Origin: Thiothrix caldifontis
Lineage (GTDB): Bacteria > Pseudomonadota > Gammaproteobacteria > Thiotrichales > Thiotrichaceae
NCBI RefSeq assembly: GCF_900107695.1
Contig: NZ_FNQP01000017.1
Location: 1 to 64,000 of the forward strand
Direction of reading: 5' to 3'
DNA: 64,000 nucleotides
Below are positions 12,137 to 19,314 of this stretch, in pieces. Positions within the stretch are counted from its first letter, which is position 1; every line of letters starts with the position of its first letter. Under the pieces are notes generated by a model that made no database searches, was not told the origin of the DNA, and was given only the letters and a program-made list of their open reading frames with translations. The position numbers were made by a program, and so were the translations under genes.

Positions 12137-12915
12137 TTACACGCACGTTATCACGCTTGTTGGTGAGCGGTTTTTTGCTGGCAAGCGCTGGCAATGTCTT
12201 GGCAGAAGCGCCTAAGCCCGCTAAGTCGGGTTATGAGTTCGTTAAGGAAGAAACCCGTGCCATGCAAGATGATGAGGTCGAAAACACCGGCTTTATTGCG
12301 GTCGAGCAAGGGCGTGAGCTGTTTAATGAGTCACCCGCTTCAGGCAAATCGTGCGCCAGTTGCCACGGTGAAATGGGCGAAAAACTGGACGTAAAAAACC
12401 TCGCCCGTTACCCGATTTACGATAAAGCCTTGGGTGGCATTGTGCGGTTGGATGATCGCATTAACATTTGCCGTGAAAAACAGTCAGGCGAAACGCCATT
12501 GCCAGCGTATTCCGCTGAATTAATTGCCTTGGAAACGTTTGTGCGTCATCTGGCGGTGGGTGAGCCGGTGAATGTGCAAATCGATGGCGAAATGGCGGAT
12601 TTGCTGAAAAAAGGCGAGGAACTTTACCACATACGGTTTGGCTTGATTGATATGTCGTGCGCCCATTGCCATGACAGTTATCCGGGGCAATTTATTCGCG
12701 GGCAAAAGATTAGTCAGGGGCAGGGCAACGGTTTCCCTGCTTACCGTTTGGATACTGGCGAAATGGCAAACCTCGATTTGCGGATTAAGCAGTGTTTGGT
12801 GTTAATGCGTGCGGAGCCATTTGCACCGGATGCGGAAGAAAGTAAATTGCTGGGGGCGTACATTATGTCGCGTTCCAACGGGCTGAAGATTGAAGCTCCA
12901 GCCATTAGATATTGA
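12133..12915 (+). CDS. soxA: Sulfur oxidation c-type cytochrome SoxA
   Basis: The catalytic subunit of SoxXA. A signal peptide ends near NVLAEA. Two haem motifs are present, CASCH (near residue 76) and CAHCH (near 178), so this is the dihaem form. The active-site cysteine, which becomes a cysteine persulfide, is in KQCLVLMRAEPF near residue 220. The length of 260 residues is normal. The gene ends 6 bases from the convergent small gene at 12922. It is not followed by soxYZ or soxB. Confidence 0.95.
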   Translation: MITRTLSRLLVSGFLLASAGNVLAEAPKPAKSGYEFVKEETRAMQDDEVENTGFIAVEQGRELFNESPASGKSCASCHGEMGEKLDVKNLARYPIYDKALGGIVRLDDRINICREKQSGETPLPAYSAELIALETFVRHLAVGEPVNVQIDGEMADLLKKGEELYHIRFGLIDMSCAHCHDSYPGQFIRGQKISQGQGNGFPAYRLDTGEMANLDLRIKQCLVLMRAEPFAPDAEESKLLGAYIMSRSNGLKIEAPAIRY

Positions 12916-12921
12916 TTGTTT

Positions 12922-13239
12922 TTAGAGCAAATCATGCCCCAGCATATCGCCTTCGGTATTCATGTGGATTTCGCGTACTTGTGGCATCCGCTTGAGGATG
13001 TAGGCTGCCATTAGCGTGCCACTCTTTTGATTGCCATTGGAAAGTGCCGTCAGAATTTTGTCTGCCACAATTTGACAACGTTGTTCCTGATCGGGGTTGT
13101 CTACCCACTTCCGGCTCATTTGATAGCCTTTGCTCATGTCCCGATCCATTTGGGCAAAAAAGTCTTCGCCTTCTGTCAGCATAAAATCTGGCACGTCAAT
13201 ATCGCGTGTGGTGTCGTTGATTTGTATCCGTAATTGCAT
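12922..13239 (-). CDS. Hypothetical protein, 105 aa
   Basis: An acidic, soluble protein with no membrane segment or signal peptide. The N terminus is a short beta stretch (LRIQINDTTRDIDVP), and the rest looks helical. I do not recognise the family. The ATG at 13239 is used; a GTG one codon upstream is also open. It is divergent from the PiuC-like hydroxylase gene with about 66 bases between the starts, so the two may share a promoter region. Confidence 0.65.
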   Translation of the reverse strand: MQLRIQINDTTRDIDVPDFMLTEGEDFFAQMDRDMSKGYQMSRKWVDNPDQEQRCQIVADKILTALSNGNQKSGTLMAAYILKRMPQVREIHMNTEGDMLGHDLL

Positions 13240-13305
13240 CACTCTTTAACCTATGCTTCTGTCTTGCGGGCAGATTACCCGATTCCGGCTTTGAAAGGAA
13301 ATGCT

Positions 13306-13974
13306 ATGCTCTTACTGATTAAAAATGTCCTTGACGTACAACGTGTGAAAGAAGTGCAGGAATTGCTTGCCACGGGTGAATTTGTGGATGGGCGCTTTTC
13401 GGCAGGAATGGAGGCGGCAAAGGTGAAATATAACCAAGAGCTTTCCCCAAATAGCCCCTTGCATCGGCGTTTGAATGCCATGGTGATGTCGCCGTTGGTG
13501 CAACACCCGGAATATCAGGCAGCGGTGATGCCATTGCGGGTGGCGACGGCGTTTTATGCCCGTTATTTGCCAGGGATGACGTATGGTTTCCACGTAGACG
13601 ATCCGGTCATGGGGCCAATGTCGGGGCGTTACCGTACTGATGTGTCCACGACGGTGTTTCTTAACGACGCTTATGACGGTGGCGAAATCGTTATCCGTAC
13701 CGCTTATGGGGAAGAAAAAATACGCGGGGAAGCCGGTGATGCGGTGGTGTATGATTCTGGCAGTTGGCACAAAGTCGCGGAAGTGACCAAAGGTATACGT
13801 TTAGTGGCGGTGACGTGGGCGCAAAGTTTGGTGAAAGATCCGCAGCAACGTGAGTTGCTCTACCAATTAGCCAAAGCCCGCGAAGGCGTGATAGCAAAAT
13901 TACCCCTGTCAGATGAGGCTGCCAGTATTAGCACCGTGCACATTAATTTGCTGCGGATGTGGAGTGAAGTGTAG
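13306..13974 (+). CDS. Fe(II)-dependent PKHD-type hydroxylase (PiuC/YbiX family)
   Basis: A 222-residue 2-oxoglutarate/iron oxygenase of the PiuC/YbiX family, often linked to iron uptake. The HxD ligands are in GFHVDDP (near residue 95), the distal His in DSGSWHKVAEV (near 157), and the 2OG-binding Arg in GIRLVAVTW. The family's helical C-terminal extension is present. The ATG at 13306 has GAAAGGAA 5 bases upstream; an in-frame start at 13234 is rejected because it overlaps the divergent gene. No Fur box is visible. The substrate is unknown. Confidence 0.88.
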   Translation: MLLLIKNVLDVQRVKEVQELLATGEFVDGRFSAGMEAAKVKYNQELSPNSPLHRRLNAMVMSPLVQHPEYQAAVMPLRVATAFYARYLPGMTYGFHVDDPVMGPMSGRYRTDVSTTVFLNDAYDGGEIVIRTAYGEEKIRGEAGDAVVYDSGSWHKVAEVTKGIRLVAVTWAQSLVKDPQQRELLYQLAKAREGVIAKLPLSDEAASISTVHINLLRMWSEV

Positions 13975-14101
13975 TGACTAACGTAAGCCCACCATTAAGC
14001 TGAAAATTTCTGTTCTTTATCTGGAATGTAGTTTGCTTACCACGCTCTTTAGTAGAAAACAGCAGCTAAGAATGTGTGAATGCAGTTACAAGGAGTTTTG
14101 C

Positions 14102-14992
14102 GTGGCGCAACTGGTAATCAAAAAGCTTTCATGGTGGGAAGGCAATGCAAAGCAGCTTATATTGTGGGGGCCGATTGCGGCTGTACAGGCTAGTACATTG
14201 GTCGGTTTAGGATATTTTTACCAACGTCTAAGCGACTTGGAGGGGCAGGGTGTTAAGCTCGATTATCCACTGCTATTAGCTAGCACTTTGCAAGATGTGG
14301 AAGCATCGAGCGTGCCACGTGTTCGGCGTATTCCACCGCCGCCGCCTCCTGTTGCTCCTATGCCGGTCGCATTGCAAGTCGCTGTTGATAGTACCCTGAC
14401 GCGTGGAGTCATGCGTGTTGGTCAAGATTTTTCTAAAAATGAAGTCATGGCTCAAACCTTTTCAACAGTAGACAGTGCTCCAATGACTAGCAGCAAGTCG
14501 GTGCTTGCTGTATCCGAGCCTGTTGTCAAAACCGTTAAAGCGGTTGAGCGTGATGCTGAACGTGTGGCGCAGGCAAATCGTTCGAGTACGCTGAGCAAGT
14601 TGAAAGTTAATGATATACAGGCGACTCAAAAACCGCTGATATTACAGCGTATGTCATTCAGTGATACGCCTGATGCTGTGGTGTCGATACCTGCGGAAGT
14701 GCCTCGCGGTAAGCCTTTGCCTGTTGGAATAGTGGCATGGGTTTACCTCGGCGAGTTGCGTAGTTATGGGTGGCATGGGCAGCGTTTGCACATTGCCCCA
14801 GGTAGTGGTTTGCCTGTGGTGGGTGAGCAGTACCGTACTCAAAAAATTCACGGCATTTATGATCAGCCCTACGGTAATCGCACGATGGGGGGCTTCCAAC
14901 AAGGTGATACAGTCAGTATTCTGGATGTGCGCCACGAGGCGAATCTTGGTGTGTGGGCGAAAGTGCGCAAAGTACGTTCAGTCGGTAGATAA
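14102..14992 (+). CDS. Membrane-anchored proline-rich hypothetical protein
   Basis: A 296-residue protein of unknown function. One hydrophobic segment lies at about residues 20-40 (LWGPIAAVQASTLVGLGYFY). It is followed by a PPPPPP stretch near residue 80, a Ser/Thr/Ala-rich linker, and a compact C-terminal domain of about 80 residues beginning at GIVAWVYLGELRSYGWHG with an SH3-like beta pattern. The most likely start is GTG at 14102, with AGGAG 6 bases before it. The frame is open to 14033, but that would add an odd Cys-rich leader. It ends at a bidirectional terminator. Confidence 0.7.
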   Translation: MAQLVIKKLSWWEGNAKQLILWGPIAAVQASTLVGLGYFYQRLSDLEGQGVKLDYPLLLASTLQDVEASSVPRVRRIPPPPPPVAPMPVALQVAVDSTLTRGVMRVGQDFSKNEVMAQTFSTVDSAPMTSSKSVLAVSEPVVKTVKAVERDAERVAQANRSSTLSKLKVNDIQATQKPLILQRMSFSDTPDAVVSIPAEVPRGKPLPVGIVAWVYLGELRSYGWHGQRLHIAPGSGLPVVGEQYRTQKIHGIYDQPYGNRTMGGFQQGDTVSILDVRHEANLGVWAKVRKVRSVGR

Positions 14993-14995
14993 ATA

Positions 14996-15019
14996 AAAAG
15001 CCGCTATTCAGCGGCTTTT
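14996..15019. terminator. Bidirectional intrinsic terminator
   Basis: AAAAGCCGCT and AGCGGCTTTT form a perfect 10-bp stem with the 4-base loop ATTC. An A-run and a T-run flank it, so it ends both the plus-strand gene at 14102-14992 and the minus-strand cluster that finishes at 15041. Confidence 0.85.
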
Positions 15020-15040
15020 ACGCATTTGAAGCTTAGAAGC

Positions 15041-15232
15041 TTATTTCCAGAAATTCGCTTCTTTGGAAGCCATTTCGCGGACTTCGTTAGCCAGTTCCTG
15101 ATAACGTTCACGGTAAGATTTCCACTCACCAACGTAGTACTCTTCAGCACTGAATTCGCCTGACTGTTCGTATGCAGTGAACTTTGCCTGCATTTCAATC
15201 ATTTCGCTGATCAGCTCTTGCTTAGTGCTCAT
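15041..15232 (-). CDS. Small hypothetical protein, 63 aa
   Basis: A highly charged, probably all-helical protein without Cys, signal peptide or membrane segment (MSTKQELISEMIEMQAKF at the N terminus). AAAGAGG precedes the ATG. Family not recognised. It is the last gene of the leftward cluster beside dsrA and is separated from the RspA-like gene by a hairpin at 15290-15309, so it may be expressed at a lower level or from its own start. Codon choice looks like a real gene. Confidence 0.7.
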   Translation of the reverse strand: MSTKQELISEMIEMQAKFTAYEQSGEFSAEEYYVGEWKSYRERYQELANEVREMASKEANFWK

Positions 15233-15289
15233 GTCCGATGCCTCTTTAAATTAATTAAATCCTGATAACAGGATAAACGGATTCTGCTA

Positions 15290-15309
15290 AAAGGGGGAAT
15301 ACCCCCTTT
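15290..15309 (-). terminator. Hairpin after the RspA-like gene
   Basis: AAAGGGGG (15290-15297) and CCCCCTTT (15302-15309) form a perfect 8-bp stem around AATA. On the minus strand the stem ends in a run of four T, so it may act as a partial terminator between the RspA-like gene and the 63-aa gene. Confidence 0.6.
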
Positions 15310-15319
15310 CGGGTAGAAA

Positions 15320-15664
15320 TCAATAGCCGCCTTTGCGGTTAGTCGCTGGCAGACCAGCCACTTTCAGACCTTGCTTGCTCGGTGCACGTGGGAATAGAGT
15401 GTACATGTCTTTGCTGGTTAACTTTTTGTCGCCCCACTGTTCAGCCATTGCTTTCTGAATGATACGTTCCATCGGCTGTGTGCCACCGTTGTTGATGTAC
15501 TGATCACGCAGGTAGTTAATGACATCCCAGTGACGCTCAGTCAATTCGCCAATGCCCTCTTCGGCAGCAATAACTTTAGCAACTTCTTCGTTCCAATCGT
15601 TCAGGTCTACCAAGTAGCCTGCCTCAGTGGTTTCGATGGTTGTGCCATTTACTTCGTAAGCCAT
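15320..15664 (-). CDS. rspA: DsrC-family protein lacking both C-terminal cysteines (RspA type)
   Basis: A 114-residue DsrC/TusE paralogue. The fold pattern is clear: GYLVDLNDWNEEVAKVIAAE, then LTERHWDVINYLRDQY, and the C-terminal arm FPRAPSKQGLKVAGLP. In the true DsrC of this window (21580-21915) the arm reads GKQACKYGGLP and ends in GCV. Here the first Cys is replaced by Leu100 and the second is missing; the protein has no Cys at all. Such proteins have been named RspA (regulatory sulfur-related protein). It cannot carry a trisulfide, so a binding or regulatory role is inferred. GAGGAA precedes the ATG. Confidence 0.88.
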   Translation of the reverse strand: MAYEVNGTTIETTEAGYLVDLNDWNEEVAKVIAAEEGIGELTERHWDVINYLRDQYINNGGTQPMERIIQKAMAEQWGDKKLTSKDMYTLFPRAPSKQGLKVAGLPATNRKGGY

Positions 15665-15796
15665 GTTTGATTCCTCATGCAAAAGTGAATGTTGCCATTC
15701 GATGAAATTCTTGACCGCAAAATTATACGAAAAAGCAGTACGCCTCCCATTCCTCAAAAGGGATACCCCGAAGAAAGCCGTGTATGCCGATGGGCG

Positions 15797-15818
15797 TAGG
15801 GGCGTATTGCATACGCCC
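15797..15818. repeat. GTAG-type palindromic repeat
   Basis: GGGCGTAT (15800-15807) and ATACGCCC (15811-15818) pair perfectly around TGC, and the left arm is preceded by GTA. It lies in the 160-base gap between the Cas6-like gene and the RspA-like gene. The GTAG(A/G)G(A/G)CG start is shared with the palindrome inside nuoG at 43783-43810, suggesting one dispersed repeat family. Confidence 0.45.
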
Positions 15819-15824
15819 TCTTCA

Positions 15825-16514
15825 TTATTCCGTCGGTTTAAGTGTTTTAATGCCTTTATGCGGCATAAACAGCCCACAACCCAGCTTGCGCCCCTCACCC
15901 AGTCCGTATTGCTGCAAGCGAATTGACGGGTCGCTGTCTAGGTCAGCAATCATCAAATGGCGGGTATGTAATACACCATCAGGTGTGCGCAGTGCATGGC
16001 TTTTGCCGCACAACATTTTTTTTACTTTGAAATCGGCGACCCGTTTCACTTCTTCCGCCATACGTTGCAGGAAGCTATTCTCGTCTTCAGCCTCGTCTGA
16101 TAACACGTAACGCGCAAAAATGACCGAGGTATGCACGAAAGGTTTTTCCTTCATATCCTGCAAGCCGACCGCGTAGCCGTTTACATCCAGCGTTGTGCCG
16201 GACAGTGCTTGTGTTTCTGGGATGCGAAGTTTGGGAATGCGTAAAAACATCCGTGTGCGGCGTGACGGTAACAGGAATTGGTTGCTGGCATCATCGGGGC
16301 GTTCCCAGCCATTGCCACTTTCAGCAACGTGAATCGGGTGTACACCCGCGACGACTTCATCGGCAAACCACGGTAGGGCTTGCTGGACGGCTTGTGCCAA
16401 ATCCCACGCATGATCCAGCGGCAATTGTTTGCACGCAATCGCGAAACTCACGTCCAGCACGTCATCGGATGCTTGATAGGGGAGGGTTTTGTCCTCGTCT
16501 TCCTGCCAAAACAT
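15825..16514 (-). CDS. Cas6/Cmx6-like protein (type I-MYXAN family), orphan
   Basis: A 229-residue protein matching the pattern of the Cas6/Cmx6 family, CRISPR RNA-processing endoribonucleases of the RAMP fold. LPLDHAWDLAQAV lies near residue 31, with a His (35) at the place typical of the family. A central SRRTRMFLRIPKLRI and a C-terminal glycine-rich loop GLGEGRKLGCGLF (204-216) are also present. No CRISPR array, cas1, cas2 or effector gene lies in the window. It follows the 65-aa gene by 5 bases and precedes the RspA-like gene. Catalytic activity and target are unknown; the identification is from recognised motifs only. Confidence 0.7.
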   Translation of the reverse strand: MFWQEDEDKTLPYQASDDVLDVSFAIACKQLPLDHAWDLAQAVQQALPWFADEVVAGVHPIHVAESGNGWERPDDASNQFLLPSRRTRMFLRIPKLRIPETQALSGTTLDVNGYAVGLQDMKEKPFVHTSVIFARYVLSDEAEDENSFLQRMAEEVKRVADFKVKKMLCGKSHALRTPDGVLHTRHLMIADLDSDPSIRLQQYGLGEGRKLGCGLFMPHKGIKTLKPTE

Positions 16515-16519
16515 GTCGC

Positions 16520-16717
16520 TTACCTCGCCGACGAAAAAGTGATTTCCAACTGGTCGTACCAGTCTTCGGGGCGGTCTTTATAGCCGGGTGGCTCAATATC
16601 AATCTGGAAAAAGATTGAGCCGGTTTCTAAAGCGCGTTGCTGCACGATTTGCTTTAGCTCCTCGAAATTGCTGATTTTGTCGCCGTCTACCATCAAAATT
16701 TGGCTTAAACTGAGCAT
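16520..16717 (-). CDS. Small hypothetical protein, 65 aa
   Basis: A 65-residue protein, family not recognised. It has a short helical part (NFEELKQIVQQRALE) followed by a beta-like acidic end (WYDQLEITFSS). The ATG at 16717 lies inside the last codons of the TauD-like gene and has AAGGAGA 5 bases upstream, showing translational coupling. The gene ends 5 bases before the Cas6-like ATG. This tight packing supports a real gene that works with its neighbours. Confidence 0.7.
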   Translation of the reverse strand: MLSLSQILMVDGDKISNFEELKQIVQQRALETGSIFFQIDIEPPGYKDRPEDWYDQLEITFSSAR

Positions 16718-17610
16718 AGTGTCTCCTTAGGTTCTTCCACCCGATCAAAATAACGTCCGCGATACAGTAGGCGGGTTTGTGTCGGGTCGTCGCTGTCTTT
16801 AAATGCAGTGCGGTTGTGCAGCACGTTGTTGCACAACAAGCCTTCGCCTGCCTGTAATGTGTACCTTATTTTGTAAGGTGAGTCCTGTTGCCATAAATTC
16901 AATAGGAATTCAGCGGCTTCGCGTGTCATGGGGTCATCACGCCAGATCACATTGCGCTGGCGGGCGGAATAACGCATGTGCAAATGACCCGCAGCGGTGA
17001 CGCTAAACACCGGGCCGGACTGTTCAGGGCGAATGATTTCCTCGTTCAGGACATTGGCGGGAATCGTGAACGCATTTGGGTGCATCAAGGCGTGGATGTA
17101 ATCAGGGTTGGCATCACGTAATAAAATGTAGGCAATTTCGTGATCCATCAACCAGCTTTCACCGCCTTCGAGTGCTGGTTGAGCGCAATGCAAGACCATG
17201 CCGTAAATTTGTGCTTTCGGTAGGTTGTAATAGCCATCGGTATGCCAGCTCAACGGTTTATTGGTGTACGGGATGTAATCGTGTTGCCCTGCGTGTGAAG
17301 TGACTTGCAGGGAGGTCAGGCTATCTTCATCCGCGCACAAATTACTATCCAAGCGCGACAGCCCCACTTTTTGCCCCAGACGGTGTACATGGCGTTTGCT
17401 ACGTAAGTCGCCTTGCAGGAAGCGGTACAACGCAAAATTGTGTTGTTGGCAGGTAGCTTGCAACCGCGTGAGCTCTGCATCGGTGGGATTTTCGGGGTCT
17501 TGGATGGGAATCAGCATTCGTTCCAACGCTAACGGATAGGCGGCTAACTTTTTTGTCCGCCATGTCTGATAAGTATCTAAGCTTTTGATATGAAAGGGTG
17601 AGCTTTGCAT
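16705..17610 (-). CDS. TauD/TfdA-like 2OG-Fe(II) dioxygenase
   Basis: A 301-residue member of the TauD/TfdA superfamily. The iron ligands are HTDGYY (HxD, near residue 122) and the distal His in NNVLHNRTAF (near 264). The 2OG-binding Arg is in TRLLYRGRYFDR. WLMDHEIAYILL belongs to the family core. Substrate unknown; taurine or sulfonate is only one possibility. It is the first gene of the leftward cluster and is divergent from dsrA across 319 bases. A 65-aa gene overlaps its 3' end. Confidence 0.85.
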   Translation of the reverse strand: MQSSPFHIKSLDTYQTWRTKKLAAYPLALERMLIPIQDPENPTDAELTRLQATCQQHNFALYRFLQGDLRSKRHVHRLGQKVGLSRLDSNLCADEDSLTSLQVTSHAGQHDYIPYTNKPLSWHTDGYYNLPKAQIYGMVLHCAQPALEGGESWLMDHEIAYILLRDANPDYIHALMHPNAFTIPANVLNEEIIRPEQSGPVFSVTAAGHLHMRYSARQRNVIWRDDPMTREAAEFLLNLWQQDSPYKIRYTLQAGEGLLCNNVLHNRTAFKDSDDPTQTRLLYRGRYFDRVEEPKETLCSV

Positions 17611-17929
17611 TTGACAGACCTCGATAAAGACCGTTGCTAAATCCAGCTATTTGCAATATTAAAAAATCCGAATATGCTATTGTACCGCTGCCAGTGGACT
17701 ATTTTTGATTATGTTAAGCACCTATCCCCTTAGGGATACAGCATGGATTCAGCTAACACCCCATGGGTGAGATTCTATGATGCAGGCATGACGCATACAC
17801 TTAGCCCACTCGCAAATAGAGCGAACACCGTTACGCGACCCGTTTTTGATTTGATCTTTCCCTTGGCTTTTGAGTTGTAGAGCTGGTCAAGAGGAAACGC
17901 CATTGCAATCGTTTACTGAGGAGGCAGGT
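17611..17929. promoter_or_regulatory. Divergent regulatory region of dsrA and the TauD-like cluster
   Basis: The region is 319 bases long with no gene. It contains two dyads: TATCCC-CTTA-GGGATA at 17723-17738 and CACCC-CAT-GGGTG at 17757-17769. Either could be an operator. A weak promoter toward dsrA is TTGCAA (17651-17656), 16 bases, then TATGCT (17673-17678). GAGGAGG stands just before the dsrA ATG. The long leader could hold further control. No FNR-type box is seen. Confidence 0.5.
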
Positions 17930-19231
17930 ATGGCAACGAACAATTATCCAACGCCGATGCTGGATGTACTGGAAGAAGGCCCATGGCCTAGCTTCATCAG
18001 CGGTTTCAAGAAACTGCGTGATGAGCATCCAGATGAGCGCATCCGCAATGTCGTCAACGGCCTGATGGGTCAGTTGGAGCATTCTTACGAAACCAAAATG
18101 GGCTACTGGAAAGGTGGTACTATTTCTGTCTTCGGTTACGGCGGCGGCATTATCCCGCGCTTCTCTGAAGTCGGTCACATGTTCCCGGAATCCAAAGAAT
18201 TCCACACGCTGCGTGTACAGCCACCGGCTGGTAACTACTACACCACTGACATGCTGCGCCAATTGGCTGATAGCTGGGAAAAGTGGGGTTCTGGTTTGCA
18301 GACTTTCCACGGTCAAACCGGCAACATCATGTTCATCGGTGCGAACAGCGTCAACTTCCAACACTTCTTTGATGAAATCAATGAATACGGTTGGGACTTG
18401 GGTGGTGCAGGCCCTTGCGTGCGTACAGGTATGTCTTGCGTCGGTGCTGCCCGTTGCGAAATGTCCAACTGCAACGAACACGCTATCCATCGCCGTCTGA
18501 TGAATAACTTCACGGATGACGTGCATCGCCCGGCTCTGCCTTACAAGTTCAAATTCAAAATTTCTGGCTGCCCGAATGACTGCCAGAACGCGATTGAACG
18601 TGCGGACTTCGCCGTTATCGGTACTTGGCGTGATGAGATGAAAGTCAACCAAGAAGCCGTTAAAGAAATGATCATGAAGAAAGCCAAGGAAATTGGCAAA
18701 GAAGGTGATCGTTCTGCGGGTCGTCAATACATGTTCGACAACGTTATCAGCCGCTGCCCAACGCAAGCGATCAAGCTGAACGATGACGACACCATTACGG
18801 TTGATAACAGCAACTGTGTGCGTTGTATGCACTGCCTGAACGTTATGCCAAAAGCGCTGCAAGTTGGCGACGACAAAGGCGTAACCATCTTGATCGGCGG
18901 TAAGCGTACCCTGAAAATCGGTGACTTGATGGGTACAGTGGTTATCCCATTCATGAAGCTTGATAACGAAGAAGATTACGAGCGCATCGTTGAACTGGCT
19001 GCTTCCATCATCGACTTCTGGGCTGAAAATGGTCTGGAGCACGAGCGTTGCGGCGAAATGATTGAGCGTATCGGTCTGGTGAACTTCCTCGAAGGCATCG
19101 GTATTGACCCAGATCCAAACATGATCAAGCAACCACGTAACGTTTCTTACGTGCGTACTGACGGTTGGGACGAAGCTGCTGAAGCTTGGTTCAACCGCAA
19201 GCGCGAAGAGAAAATGGCTGCTGCTGCCTAA
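17930..19231 (+). CDS. dsrA: Reverse dissimilatory sulfite reductase alpha subunit DsrA
   Basis: The alpha subunit of the cytoplasmic sirohaem enzyme, which in sulfur oxidisers turns DsrC-bound sulfane sulfur into sulfite. The sirohaem/[4Fe-4S] ligands are C-X5-C (SCVGAARCEM, near residue 170) and C-X3-C (GCPNDCQNA, near 210). An inserted ferredoxin domain has CVRCMHCLNV. The length of 433 residues fits. The ATG at 17930, just after GAGGAGG, is chosen over an in-frame ATG 20 codons upstream. First gene of dsrABEFHCMKLJOP. Clean, strongly biased codon use suggests high expression. Confidence 0.97.
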   Translation: MATNNYPTPMLDVLEEGPWPSFISGFKKLRDEHPDERIRNVVNGLMGQLEHSYETKMGYWKGGTISVFGYGGGIIPRFSEVGHMFPESKEFHTLRVQPPAGNYYTTDMLRQLADSWEKWGSGLQTFHGQTGNIMFIGANSVNFQHFFDEINEYGWDLGGAGPCVRTGMSCVGAARCEMSNCNEHAIHRRLMNNFTDDVHRPALPYKFKFKISGCPNDCQNAIERADFAVIGTWRDEMKVNQEAVKEMIMKKAKEIGKEGDRSAGRQYMFDNVISRCPTQAIKLNDDDTITVDNSNCVRCMHCLNVMPKALQVGDDKGVTILIGGKRTLKIGDLMGTVVIPFMKLDNEEDYERIVELAASIIDFWAENGLEHERCGEMIERIGLVNFLEGIGIDPDPNMIKQPRNVSYVRTDGWDEAAEAWFNRKREEKMAAAA

Positions 19232-19242
19232 GACGGCACTTC

Positions 19243-19275
19243 GCAGCAAGGCAGTGTTTAACCCTGCCTTGTTGC
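19243..19275 (+). other. Intercistronic hairpin between dsrA and dsrB
   Basis: Positions 19243-19254 (GCAGCAAGGCAG) pair with 19264-19275 (CTGCCTTGTTGC): a 12-bp stem with one G-U pair and a 9-base loop. No T-run follows, so it is probably not a terminator. In the dsrA-dsrB gap it may protect the dsrA mRNA 3' end or be a processing site. Confidence 0.6.
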
Positions 19276-19314
19276 CCAGATTATTGATAAATTTGAGTTT
19301 GACGGAGGCTTCAC

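Noticed and set aside
13243-13305. A Fur box before the PiuC-like gene
   Set aside because: No 19-base Fur-type palindrome could be found in this short gap, so iron control is not claimed.
15825-16514. A CRISPR-Cas locus suggested by the Cas6/Cmx6-like gene
   Set aside because: No regularly spaced repeats, no cas1/cas2 and no effector gene occur anywhere in the window, so only an orphan homologue is claimed.
19243-19275. The dsrA-dsrB hairpin as a transcription terminator
   Set aside because: No T-run follows, and the operon clearly continues into dsrB with a normal ribosome site.
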